The notes beneath the pieces are model-generated. The model made no database searches. It had not been told where the DNA came from and saw only the letters and a program-made list of their open reading frames with translations. A stretch of 64,000 nucleotides of DNA from JBGCEZ01 sp045106735 (GTDB taxonomy: Bacteria > Planctomycetota > Phycisphaerae > Phycisphaerales > SM1A02): positions 76,656-140,655 of the forward strand of contig JBGCEZ010000023.1 of the NCBI GenBank assembly GCA_045106735.1, written 5' to 3'. Positions within the stretch are counted from its first letter, which is position 1. Every line of letters begins with the position of its first letter. Positions 26,164 through 34,941 of the stretch are shown here, piece by piece. The position numbers were made by a program, and so were the translations under genes.

Positions 26164-27753
26164 ATGTTTGCCTTGCCTTCCCACCCCCGACGCCGATCGG
26201 CCGCGCGCCTCGCGCTCGCCGCCCTGCTCGGCCCGGTGGCCCTCACCGCCGCCGCGTCCGCCCAGGACATCGGCCGCGACGCGCCGTTCATCGACGGCGC
26301 GGCCAAGCCGGCCAACGACGCGGCCCTTCCCGCCCGCCCCACGCCTCCGGGCCTGACGACGCTCGGCGCGGATCTGTACCCCGCCGGCCGCCAACACGTG
26401 ATGCCGCCCGTCGCCGGCGAATTCTTCATGATCGAAGACATGCTGGAAACCGGCGGGGCCACCCGTCTGCAGACCGGCGTCGTCCAACCGACGGTCGTCA
26501 ACGCGATGTTCGATGGCACCTGGAGCCGCGGCGCCGATGGTCGCTGGGTCTGGGCCCTCGAGATCACGAGCCCCGGCAGCAAGGGGCTGCGCGCCCGCAT
26601 CACCGACTGGAATCCTCCGGCCGGCAGCGAGCTCATCGTCTACGACCCGCGCAGCATCGATTCGGTGCAGCCGGCCTTCACGCCGGAGAATCGCGAAGTC
26701 GGCCGACGCCTCTGGACGCCGACGATCTGGGGCGACACGCTCCGCATTGAACTGGTGCTGCCCGCGGGCATCCAGGACATTCCCGACGCCGCCTACCTCA
26801 AGGTGGACTCCGTCGTGAACTGCTACATCAACCCGATGGATCCCGTCGGCGGCCCCGGTCCCGGCACCGCCCTGGCCTGCCACATCGACTGGCGCTGCGA
26901 TGGCGACTACGCCGCGGCCGGCGATGCCGTCGCCCTCTACCACTACGTGGGCGACGGGTTCAGCTTCATCTGCACCGGCGCGTTGCTCAACCGGACCAAC
27001 AGCGACTTCACGCCGCTGCTCATGACCGCCTGGCACTGCGGGGTCCGCGACAACAACGCCGACACCGTCGAGGTCTACTGGCGCTACCAGACGTCGGCCT
27101 GCGGCGGAACGATTCCGAACGTCAACACCCTGACCCGCAGCAATGGCGTGCATCTGCTGCACAACGACTCGGGCACCGACTGGACCCTGCTGGGCCTGGA
27201 CGGAACCGGCGCCGCGAATCAGTACCTCGGCTGGGATGCCGGCGGGCTGGCGAACGGCACCGACATGGTGGCCATCCACCATCCGCGCGGCACGTTCAAG
27301 AAGATCACGTACATGACCAAGACCGGCAACATCACCAGTTGCATCCCGGCCGACGGTTTCGCCCACGTGATCGACAACGGCGACGGCGAGATCGAACCCG
27401 GCTCCTCCGGCGGGCCGATCCTTGATCCGTCGTTCCGAGTCCGCGGCACCGGCAGTTGCGCGAACTGGGGCTGCGGCAGCGGCAACAACGCGACGTACGG
27501 ACGCCTCGACCTGGCGTACCCGAACCTCGCCCCGTGGCTGAGCCCGGCCTCCGAAGTATTCGTGAACAGCGGCTACAACGGGGTCGAACGCGGCACGCCA
27601 ACCCAGCCGTTCGACCACTTCCTCGACGCCACGTTCGCCGTGGCCGAGGGCGGCACCGTCGCCCTTGATTCGGGCACCTACAGCGGCGCCCGCACCTTCA
27701 CCAAGGCGATGACGCTCGAGTCCACTGGCGGCTCGGTCACCATCGGCAACTGA
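26164..27753 (+). CDS. Secreted trypsin-fold (lysyl endopeptidase-like) protease
   Basis: A 529-residue exported S1-type peptidase. Signal peptide about 1-34 (ASAQ). A 200-residue beta prodomain (MIEDMLETGGATRLQTGVVQ onward) precedes the catalytic domain. Triad by motif: H291 in LMTAWHCG, D339 in SGTDWTLL, S415 in PGSSGGPI. The Cys pairs around CTGALL, WHCG, SACGG and SCANWGCGSG are as in lysyl endopeptidases. The C-terminal 60 residues look like the first turns of a beta-helix (GGTVALDSGTYSGARTFTKA) and end abruptly. The start at 26164 has CGGAG about 7 bases upstream; an in-frame ATG at 26146 is less likely. It follows the fibre gene by 60 bases and could process it or its neighbours. Confidence 0.88.
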   Translation: MFALPSHPRRRSAARLALAALLGPVALTAAASAQDIGRDAPFIDGAAKPANDAALPARPTPPGLTTLGADLYPAGRQHVMPPVAGEFFMIEDMLETGGATRLQTGVVQPTVVNAMFDGTWSRGADGRWVWALEITSPGSKGLRARITDWNPPAGSELIVYDPRSIDSVQPAFTPENREVGRRLWTPTIWGDTLRIELVLPAGIQDIPDAAYLKVDSVVNCYINPMDPVGGPGPGTALACHIDWRCDGDYAAAGDAVALYHYVGDGFSFICTGALLNRTNSDFTPLLMTAWHCGVRDNNADTVEVYWRYQTSACGGTIPNVNTLTRSNGVHLLHNDSGTDWTLLGLDGTGAANQYLGWDAGGLANGTDMVAIHHPRGTFKKITYMTKTGNITSCIPADGFAHVIDNGDGEIEPGSSGGPILDPSFRVRGTGSCANWGCGSGNNATYGRLDLAYPNLAPWLSPASEVFVNSGYNGVERGTPTQPFDHFLDATFAVAEGGTVALDSGTYSGARTFTKAMTLESTGGSVTIGN

Positions 27754-27767
27754 CGAAAGGACGCACC

Positions 27768-28238
27768 ATGCATTGCATTTCCAAGCGGCCTCTGGCCCGG
27801 CGTCCGAGAGCGACGTTGATCGCCTGCCTCGCCATCACCGGTGCGGCCGTGGCCGGCACCCTCGTCACCGCCGCCGCGGCGGGCGACGTTGAGCAACCGA
27901 CCGGCGGCCCGAGCATCGACTGGTGGTCGGTGGACGGCGGCGGCGGCGCTTCCGGCGGCGGCGACTGGTCCCTGACCGCGGCCATCGGCCAAGCGGACGC
28001 GGGCCCGATGGCCGGCGGCGAATGGCTCGTTGACGGCGGGTTCTGGGCCGGCGGCGCGGCGACGCTCCCCGCCTGTCCGAACGACGTGGACGGCAGCGGC
28101 GTGGTTGACTTCGTCGACCTGCTCAGCGTCCTCAGCAACTTCGGCGTCTGCCCGGGCTGCCCGGCGGACGTTGACGGCAACGGGGTGGTCGACTTCGTGG
28201 ACATTCTCAATGTCCTCGGCGACTTCGGCCCCTGCTGA
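27768..28238 (+). CDS. Small secreted dockerin-like protein
   Basis: A 156-residue exported protein: signal peptide to about residue 38, a central module (SIDWWSVDGGGGASGGGDWS ... AGPMAGGEWLVDGGFW) seen as a stand-alone domain in planctomycete secreted proteins, and a C-terminal dockerin-like pair of calcium loops: CPNDVDGSGVVDFVDLLSVL and CPADVDGNGVVDFVDILNVL, ending in GDFGPC. The terminal Cys is the last residue. The start lies 14 bases after the protease stop, with GAAAGGA upstream. Probably cell-surface anchored through the dockerin-like module; no cohesin is in the window. Confidence 0.85.
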   Translation: MHCISKRPLARRPRATLIACLAITGAAVAGTLVTAAAAGDVEQPTGGPSIDWWSVDGGGGASGGGDWSLTAAIGQADAGPMAGGEWLVDGGFWAGGAATLPACPNDVDGSGVVDFVDLLSVLSNFGVCPGCPADVDGNGVVDFVDILNVLGDFGPC

Positions 28239-28253
28239 TTCCTGCTTGTCTGT

Positions 28254-28315
28254 ATCCGCCCATGCGGATCCTGCTTCCCGGCGACCCCTTCCCGCTTCCC
28301 CGCGCGAAGGGGTCG
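28254..28315. terminator. Stem-loops between convergent genes
   Basis: Two inverted repeats lie between the plus stop at 28238 and the minus stop at 28378: ATCCGC-CCAT-GCGGAT at 28254-28269 and CGACCCCTTC/GAAGGGGTCG (10 bp perfect, 14-base loop) at 28282-28315. No T-tract follows on either strand. They are placed as a bidirectional 3' boundary. Confidence 0.45.
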
Positions 28316-28377
28316 TCGCATTCCGAGGCGACGGGCGGCGGGCGGCGGGCTCGGCGAGGCGACCCGCGTGAGCGGCC

Positions 28378-28776
28378 TTACGGCGCCTCAAGGCCTTGGC
28401 ACAGCAATTCGATGGCGACATGCCCGTCGGCGGTCTTGGTCGTGCCCTGAAGTTCGACCCCGGCCACGGTGTCGGAGCCGATCCGCAGGTACGTCACAAG
28501 GCCCGCGTCACGCTCACAGTCGGCCGTCGGAACGAACGCGAAGACATCGCCCCGGTGGCTGGACCGAATGAACTCAGCCAGGCCGCTGAAGACGGGGCGC
28601 CCACCGGCGTCCTCGAGCACGCAATCGAACGTGTCGACGATGGAACCGGATTGGGCAACACCCTGCAGCCACGCCGGCAATCGGGTGGAACGTGATTCAG
28701 CCCCCGCCGGGCCCACCGGCGCACCGCCGGGTCGCGATCGGCCATCGTGATCGTGCTGGTCAGTTGGATTGGACAT
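28378..28776 (-). CDS. Hypothetical small protein
   Basis: A 132-residue product I do not recognise. The first 35 residues are polar and Gly/Pro-rich; from about 36 it looks folded (LPAWLQGVAQSGSIVDTFDC, GDVFAFVPTADC, AGLVTYLRIGSDTVAGVELQ, DGHVAIELLCQ), with amphipathic strands and conserved-looking spacing, so it is more than a chance frame. No signal peptide or membrane helix. The ATG at 28776 was preferred to one at 28818 because the longer version adds only an unlikely leader. It stands alone, convergent with the secreted cluster. Confidence 0.5.
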   Translation of the reverse strand: MSNPTDQHDHDGRSRPGGAPVGPAGAESRSTRLPAWLQGVAQSGSIVDTFDCVLEDAGGRPVFSGLAEFIRSSHRGDVFAFVPTADCERDAGLVTYLRIGSDTVAGVELQGTTKTADGHVAIELLCQGLEAP

Positions 28777-29267
28777 CGTTGCATCGACTCCGAACATCGG
28801 CACACTGCTCCGATTCATCGCGGCCGTTCACTCAACGGCCAAAACCACGTGCCGACGGGCGGCACCGAAGGGAGAACATCGTGGACGCTCGGCCGAGTCG
28901 GCCGCCGACGGACAGGATCCGGGGGCTCGATGGGAATGAGCCAACCGGGTGGTGTCCGCCAGACGACCGAATGTCTCGGCACGAGACGTGGGCAGCCATC
29001 CATGCTTCAAGGCGTTGTTGCGCGAGACACGAGCGGTGCTCGGGAGACCACCGCCCGATCTCCGGCGATTCCGTCGCCCTCCGCCATGGAGGGAAGAAAC
29101 CGCCGGCCACCCGGGCAACGCAAAGAAATTAGGGCGAGATGTGGTCGATGTCTCTGGCCATGGGGGGCCATTGCGCCATGGCGACGTGAGACCATGGGCG
29201 GTGCATCGGGTTGCACCATTGCGGGCGAATTCGAGTTGGATCGGAGCAAGCCGCCCCGATCGAGGGC
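28777..29267. other. Gene-free, hairpin-rich stretch
   Basis: No coding signal. Inverted repeats seen: GGCCGTT/AACGGCC at 28822-28840, GTCTC/GAGAC at 28973-28987, and GGTGCA/TGCACC at 29200-29217, the last about 50 bases beyond the stop of the minus-strand trans-sulfuration gene and a candidate 3' structure for it. Local AT content is a little higher around 29120-29150. Confidence 0.35.
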
Positions 29268-30506
29268 TCACCCGGCGTGCGCGCGATCGATCGCCGAACC
29301 GAGATCATCAATCAAATCGCGAGGCGACTCGATGCCGACGCTGATCCGCAGCAGGTCGCGCGGCGTACGGCTGGTCGGACCTTCCACCACGGCCCGATGC
29401 TCAATCAAACTCTCCACCCCGCCGAGGCTGGTGGCCGGCGCAAGCCAACGCGTACCGCGGGCGACGCGCGCCGCCGCATCCTCGCCGCCGCGCACGCGAA
29501 TGGAGAGCATCGCACCAAAGCGATCCATCTGCCGCGCGGCCAGCGCGTGGCCTGGGTGCGTGGGCAAACCGGGGTACAGCACCCGCGATACATGCGGATG
29601 CGCTTGCATCGCCTCGGCGATGGCCATCGCACCATCGCACTGCGCGGCCAATCGCAAGGGCATCGTCCGCATGCCACGAAGAAGCAACCACGCATCGAAG
29701 CCTGACGGCACCGCACCACCGAGAATCTGCCGTTCGCGGATCCCGTCGGCGAGCTCCCCGGCTTCCCGCCACGCGACCACCCCGCCGAGCACATCCGAAT
29801 GCCCGCCGACGTACTTGGTCGTCGAGTGCACGACAAGGTCGCAGCCGAGGTTCAGCGGACGCGTGATCATCGGCGTACACCAGGTCGCATCGCAGGCGAC
29901 GATGGCTCCCGCGGCCCGGGCGCGGGCGGCCACGTCGGCCACATCGGTGATGCGCAACTGCGGGTTCGACGGCGTCTCGATCCAGACCATGGATCGCGGG
30001 CGACTGGCGGCGCTGGCGCGAGCGTCGGCGTTCCCGTCAGCATCAGGCGGGGCCTCCGACACCTCCGCCAAGGCCGCGTCGAGGGCGGCCCGATCGGTCA
30101 TGTCGAGTTCAACGACCTCGATCCCGCGGTGGGGCAAGATGGTGCGAGCCTGGTTGCCGACGCCGACGTAGCGATCGTCCGGCAGCAACAAACGCGACCC
30201 CGGCGGCAACAAGTCGAACGCCGCGTTGGTCGCGGCCAAGCCCGACGCGAACGCCGCCGCCCCGGCTGCCCCCTCCATCACGGCCAGCGCTTCCTCCAAC
30301 CGTTCGCGCGTCGGCGCGTTCTCCCGGGCGTACACGTAGCCGCGATCCGAGCCGTCATCCCGCCGCGCGAAGGTGGTGGCCAGGTGAATCGGCGGCGCGA
30401 CGGCCCCGGTCTCCGGATCGTGGTGTTGACCGGCGTGCACGGCCAAAGTCTGCAGGTCAGGACTGGGCCGTTCAGCACCGGACGTCGCGTTGAACTCGGA
30501 CGGCAT
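29268..30506 (-). CDS. Trans-sulfuration PLP enzyme (cystathionine synthase/lyase family)
   Basis: A 412-residue Cys/Met-metabolism PLP enzyme. Seen: AVHAGQHHDPETGAVAPPIH at the N-terminus, the YARENAPTRERLEEALA substrate loop, the FASGLAAT phosphate-binding turn, IETPSNP, ACDATW with the ring-binding Asp, and the Schiff-base Lys in HSTTKYVGGHSD. Members make or split cystathionine (MetB, MetC, CGL) or act as homocysteine or methionine lyases; the exact reaction cannot be fixed from sequence. An insertion of about 20 Ala/Asp-rich residues (PPDADGNADARASAAS) before the IETPSNP motif is unusual and matches the low-complexity style of the region. Start at 30506 has GAGGA upstream; divergent from the M14 gene across 72 bases. 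Confidence 0.9.
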   Translation of the reverse strand: MPSEFNATSGAERPSPDLQTLAVHAGQHHDPETGAVAPPIHLATTFARRDDGSDRGYVYARENAPTRERLEEALAVMEGAAGAAAFASGLAATNAAFDLLPPGSRLLLPDDRYVGVGNQARTILPHRGIEVVELDMTDRAALDAALAEVSEAPPDADGNADARASAASRPRSMVWIETPSNPQLRITDVADVAARARAAGAIVACDATWCTPMITRPLNLGCDLVVHSTTKYVGGHSDVLGGVVAWREAGELADGIRERQILGGAVPSGFDAWLLLRGMRTMPLRLAAQCDGAMAIAEAMQAHPHVSRVLYPGLPTHPGHALAARQMDRFGAMLSIRVRGGEDAAARVARGTRWLAPATSLGGVESLIEHRAVVEGPTSRTPRDLLRISVGIESPRDLIDDLGSAIDRAHAG

Positions 30507-30578
30507 CGTGGAGGGTCCTCGGGTCCGGATGAGCCGGTATCGTGGGGGCGAAGCGGCCAAGGCCGCGGGGAGGCATGC

Positions 30579-33500
30579 ATGATGGCGAGTTCGTATCAGT
30601 CCCGCCGAAAGTTGCGGTTCATCGGCGTTCAAACCCTGGCGGAGCTGGCCCACGGCCGGCCGCGGGACACGCCGATGGCCACGTGGTCCGCAATGGCGAT
30701 GGCGATGGCGATGGCCACGATGGTCTTGGCCGCCGGGCTCACCGCGCCGGCCACCGCCGCCCGCCAGGCCGAGAACGATGCGGGCGTAGAGAACGCGTCG
30801 TCGGACGCCACCACCGCGCCGGCCACGACCGACGCCGCCCGTGAGACGGATCCAGAGACGGAGACCGAAACGAATCCCGAGACCGTTCCAGGAGAGGGTG
30901 CCCCCACAACACTGCAGCCACTTTCGCAGCTCCTCGGCGGCCCGGTCGGCGCGACCGCAGCCCACCCGGACAAGGTGTTGTACATCATGCAGCTGCTGCA
31001 GAATCGTCGCAGCGAACGCGTGAAGTTCACGCCGATCGGCCGCAGCCACGAAGGCCGGCAGCTCGGGTACCTGACCATCAGCAGCCCCGAGAACATCAAG
31101 CGCCTGGACGCGGTGCAGGCCGAGCATCAAGCGGCGTCAACGGGCCAGCGCGGATTCGACGAAGGGCGTTTGGACGCGCTCCCCGGCGTGGCCTGGATCG
31201 GTGCAAGCATCCACGGCGACGAACTCTCCGGCACCGATGCCGCGATCGCCTTGGCCTACACCCTGGCCACAAGCACGACACCCGAGATCGAGGCGATGCT
31301 GGACGAGCTCGTCATCCACATCGATCCGCTCCAGAATCCCGACGGCCGCGCGCGATACCTCGCCCAGATCAAGTCCCTCCGTGGCCAAACCCCCAACCCC
31401 GACCCCGCCGCCCTCCACCATGCCGGTGGCTGGTCATCCGGCCGCGGGAACCACTACCTCTTCGACCTGAACCGTGACTGGGTCCCGATGACCCAGCCCG
31501 AAACGCAGCGCCGGGTGAAGGCTTACCTCGATTGGCTGCCACACTTGGTGATCGACGCCCACGAGATGGGCACGCTCGACACCTTCTTGTTTGATCCGCC
31601 GCGCGAGCCGATCAATCCGGCCCTCGCCGCGGACATCAAGCAGCGGCGCACCGACTTTGGGGCCCGGCAAGCCGCGGCCTTCGACGCCCGAGGCTGGGCG
31701 TTCTATACGCAGGAGTGGTACGAAGAGTGGTACCCCGGGTACACCAACGCGTGGGCGAGCCTCGGCGGTTCAATCGGACTGCTGTTCGAGCAGGCGGCGT
31801 ACAACGAATCGAGCGTCACCCTGCCGGACGGCCGGATCGAGCACTACGCCGACGCGGTCGAGCGTCAACGCGTCGGGATGGAAGCGTGCCTGCAGGCCTT
31901 GCTCGATGACCACGTGGCCATCATCCGAGAACGTTTTTCCGAGGCCCGGGCGGCCTTGGATCCCGGCTCCGCGCAGCCGCGCGGCGTCCTGATCGTGCGG
32001 CCGACGGTTGACCCGACGCGGATTGATGCGTTCGCCGCCCTGCTGAAGGCCCAAGGCATCGAGGTCGGTCAGGCGGACGACACGTTCGTGGCCACCAACG
32101 CTCGTGATACCGGCGGCGATGTGCTCCCGCGGCTGCCATCGCCCGCCGGCACCTTGGTGATCCGGTCCACGCAACCCCGCCGGCGCATGCTCCACGCGCT
32201 GTGCGACTTTGACCCGCGCATGACCGATGACTTTTTGCTCGAAGAACGCACCCGCATCGGCCGGGGCGACGGTTCGATGCTGTACGACGTGACGGCTTGG
32301 AATCTGCCCATGGCCCACGGGATGGACGCCTGGTGGGCGGAGTCGATCGACGCCGTCGCCACCCGCCCGTGGGCCCCGACCGCGACGCCGGCCCATCGCG
32401 TCGAACCGGCGCCGGCCGGCGGTTGGGTCGTGGACGGCCACGCGCGTGAACTCAGCGCGTTCTTGGCCACTGTGACCGCGGCGGGCCATGCGGTTCGCGT
32501 GGCGACGCGCCCGTTTGAACTCGACGGCCGGATGCATCCGGCCGGCAGCTTGCTTTTCCGGCGAGCCGAACAACCAAAGAACTTCTACCGGTGGTTGGCC
32601 GACGCGACGAAGGGTCGCCACCTGGACGTCATCAACGCCAACGGTGGCCTCACCGGCAACGGCGTGGATCTGGGCGGCCAACGTTTCATGCTGGTCCGTC
32701 ACCCGCGGGTGGCGATGGTGAGCCAGTGGCCCATCTCGACCACGGGCTTCGGCGGCCTCTGGCATGCCCTGGATTTCCAGGTCGGACTGCCGGTCTCCCC
32801 CATCACCGCGACCGGACTCGGCGGCATCGACCTCCGCCGGTACGACGTGATCGTCCTGCCGCCCGCCGGACGACTGGCCGCGGCGATTGACCCATCGGCC
32901 CAGTCCCGACTCGAAGCATGGGTCCGCGACGGCGGAACGCTGATCGCGGTGGGATCGAGCGTCGACTGGGCGATCGACGCGGGACTCAGCTCGCTGGTGC
33001 GGCGACGCGACGTGCTCCCGTCGCTGGAAGCATGGCAGGCATCGATCGAACAAGAACGCGCCGACCGGACACCAACGGTTGACCTGGATGCGGTCTGGGG
33101 CGGACGTCCGGCCGACGAGCAGGCCGCCGCCGAGGCGCGGGCCGAGGCCGAGGCGGCCGCACGTGAGACCTCCGAAGCCCGCGACCGACGCGTGGATGCG
33201 GTCACCGAACGCCTGTTGGAAGAGCGACCCACGGTTGGCAGCGTCCCGCCACGCCCGCGGCGGCCCGAACGCCGTGGCGACGGCGGAGGTGGATCACCGC
33301 GTGATCGCAGCCTGCTGGTCGTGGGCGAAGCACTGCTGGCCGGCCAGACCGAAAGCGCGCGCAAAGCGCCCCTTGGCGATGCATCGCGCCTTCCGTCCGA
33401 CCCCGAGGCCAGAGCTCGTGCCGACGCCAACATGGCTCGGTTCAGCCCGAGCGGCGTCTTCGCCCGGGCCGAAATCGACCCCGAGCACTGGTTGACGTTC

Positions 33501-33809
33501 GGCATGGAAAACCGTCCGCTTCCCGTCCTCGTGGCCGGATCGACCGTCCACCTGTCCCGCTCGCCCACCGAGTCGCCGGTTCGCCTTGGGGCAGCCGAGG
33601 GCCTGCGGCTTTCCGGACTGTTGTGGCCCGAGGCCCGGGAACGCCTGCACCGTTCGACATGGGCCGGCGTCGATCGCGTCGGCCGGGGCCAGGTCATCTG
33701 CTTCCCGCACGATCCGGTCTTCCGGGGATCCACCGAGTCGACCCGCCGGCTGTTCGAAAACGCGGTGCTCCTGGGACCATCCCTTGGTGTGGACGTGCCG
33801 AATCCCTGA
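30579..33809 (+). CDS. Large secreted M14 zinc carboxypeptidase family protein
   Basis: A 1076-residue protein with an N-terminal export segment (hydrophobic AMAMAMATMVLAAG around 38-52, encoded by a short GATGGC repeat), an acidic linker with ETETETNPE, and an M14 domain from about 120. Zinc ligands: H212-G-D-E215 and H328; PLQNPDGR at 250-257 and NRDW near 298 are the Arg/Asn substrate motifs, and the DAHEMGT segment holds H328 and E329. Members remove C-terminal or cell-wall residues. The remaining 600 residues include a GATase-like beta-alpha region (PRVAMVSQWPISTTGFGGLW, YDVIVLPPAG) and an Arg/Ala-rich insertion at about 840-900. GGGGAGG lies 5 bases before the first of two adjacent ATGs (30579, 30582). 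Substrate unknown. Confidence 0.85.
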   Translation: MMASSYQSRRKLRFIGVQTLAELAHGRPRDTPMATWSAMAMAMAMATMVLAAGLTAPATAARQAENDAGVENASSDATTAPATTDAARETDPETETETNPETVPGEGAPTTLQPLSQLLGGPVGATAAHPDKVLYIMQLLQNRRSERVKFTPIGRSHEGRQLGYLTISSPENIKRLDAVQAEHQAASTGQRGFDEGRLDALPGVAWIGASIHGDELSGTDAAIALAYTLATSTTPEIEAMLDELVIHIDPLQNPDGRARYLAQIKSLRGQTPNPDPAALHHAGGWSSGRGNHYLFDLNRDWVPMTQPETQRRVKAYLDWLPHLVIDAHEMGTLDTFLFDPPREPINPALAADIKQRRTDFGARQAAAFDARGWAFYTQEWYEEWYPGYTNAWASLGGSIGLLFEQAAYNESSVTLPDGRIEHYADAVERQRVGMEACLQALLDDHVAIIRERFSEARAALDPGSAQPRGVLIVRPTVDPTRIDAFAALLKAQGIEVGQADDTFVATNARDTGGDVLPRLPSPAGTLVIRSTQPRRRMLHALCDFDPRMTDDFLLEERTRIGRGDGSMLYDVTAWNLPMAHGMDAWWAESIDAVATRPWAPTATPAHRVEPAPAGGWVVDGHARELSAFLATVTAAGHAVRVATRPFELDGRMHPAGSLLFRRAEQPKNFYRWLADATKGRHLDVINANGGLTGNGVDLGGQRFMLVRHPRVAMVSQWPISTTGFGGLWHALDFQVGLPVSPITATGLGGIDLRRYDVIVLPPAGRLAAAIDPSAQSRLEAWVRDGGTLIAVGSSVDWAIDAGLSSLVRRRDVLPSLEAWQASIEQERADRTPTVDLDAVWGGRPADEQAAAEARAEAEAAARETSEARDRRVDAVTERLLEERPTVGSVPPRPRRPERRGDGGGGSPRDRSLLVVGEALLAGQTESARKAPLGDASRLPSDPEARARADANMARFSPSGVFARAEIDPEHWLTFGMENRPLPVLVAGSTVHLSRSPTESPVRLGAAEGLRLSGLLWPEARERLHRSTWAGVDRVGRGQVICFPHDPVFRGSTESTRRLFENAVLLGPSLGVDVPNP

Positions 33810-33957
33810 ACCGAACCCGTCCAAGCATCGTCGCGGCCGCGCTGTTTCGCTCCGGAGCGGTCCCGATCGCGCCGGGGAGTGGGCGATTCCAGGCCAGTCA
33901 TCGCCAATTCCCGGATCCGTCGGAAACGAAGGGGCCATCGATCCGTACTCTTGATCG

Positions 33958-34710
33958 ATGCCCGGTTCTCCTCCATCCGAATTGATGCTCGCATCCAACG
34001 CGCTCCGGCGAATCGCCGAGCCCGCGGCCGTCGTCGCCGCCATCGTGGCCGCATTGGGAATCCATGGCGTCCTCCGAGCGGGGCTCGCGTTGATGGCCGC
34101 GGAATCGGCCGCCAGCCCGTCGAAAGAACAGATCGCTGGCCGTGTTTCGACCGCTCCCGGACTCACGTTCGACTTGACCGTGTGGCTCTTCGTCATGATC
34201 GTCGGACTCCTCCTGACGGCGTACTTCTGGAACCGGGTGCCGCTTTCGCGGCCGGCGGATGCCCGGCCGGCTCGCGGCCAACGATGGACCCTACGGCGGT
34301 CCCGGCCAGAGCCAGCCCGCCGGCCCGCGGCCCATCAACGTCCCGCGGCCGGGGCCACTGGGGCCACGGAAACCGATTCCAAGGCCGGGGGCGCCGCCCC
34401 TGAACCGCGACCATTGGCCGGCAGTGGCCAGACCATCGACGCGTCCGGGCCGCACCACTCCGCCAATCGTCAGCCGTTCGCCTCACTCGAGGCAGTCGCG
34501 ACGCCTTCGACGCGCCCCATGGCCGCGCGATTGGCCGCCTCGCCACGGGCGACGGTGGTTGCCGCCACCCCGCGCCGTGAACACCGCCCCTTCAGCCATG
34601 TCCAACTGCTGTTCAACACCGCCACCGCGATTCTGTTGGGCATCGCCGGTTCGGCGGGCATCGTGTTCATGGTGCTCGCTGGCAGCCAACTCGTCGCCGC
34701 TGCATTGTGA
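33958..34710 (+). CDS. Hypothetical membrane protein
   Basis: A 250-residue product with three hydrophobic stretches: PAAVVAAIVAALGIHGVL near 22-40, LTVWLFVMIVGLLLTAYF near 72-90, and LFNTATAILLGIAGSAGIVF near 218-240. Between the second and third is a 115-residue Arg/Pro/Ala-rich linker of low complexity. I do not recognise the family. Membrane topology argues for a real gene, but there is no clear ribosome binding site at 33958 and the linker looks unconstrained. An alternative ATG is at 33985. It lies 148 bases after the M14 gene on the same strand. Confidence 0.45.
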   Translation: MPGSPPSELMLASNALRRIAEPAAVVAAIVAALGIHGVLRAGLALMAAESAASPSKEQIAGRVSTAPGLTFDLTVWLFVMIVGLLLTAYFWNRVPLSRPADARPARGQRWTLRRSRPEPARRPAAHQRPAAGATGATETDSKAGGAAPEPRPLAGSGQTIDASGPHHSANRQPFASLEAVATPSTRPMAARLAASPRATVVAATPRREHRPFSHVQLLFNTATAILLGIAGSAGIVFMVLAGSQLVAAAL

Positions 34711-34827
34711 GCGGAACGTTGGCATGGGCAGCGCGGAGGCGGTTGCACTGCGCAACGGTTCGCTGAACCACGGACTCGGCCCCTGCGTGATCGCGTGAAC
34801 CCGATTTCAGGCGCGACAAACGGCCGA

Positions 34828-34931
34828 CCAGCCAGTCAGTCAGTCAGCCAGTCAGTCCGCCGGCCAGTCAGCCAGTCAGCCAGTCACTCAGTCAGTCAGC
34901 CGGCCAGCCAGCCAGTCAGCCAGCCAGCCAG
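34828..34931. repeat. YCAG tetranucleotide array
   Basis: About 26 tandem copies of CCAG or TCAG, with two CCGG variants and one short interruption. The array begins 117 bases after a plus-strand stop and ends 10 bases before the minus-strand ASPIC/UnbV stop, so it lies between the 3' ends of two convergent genes. The period of four would break any frame, consistent with a non-coding place. Confidence 0.95.
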
Positions 34932-34941
34932 CGCCGGCACT

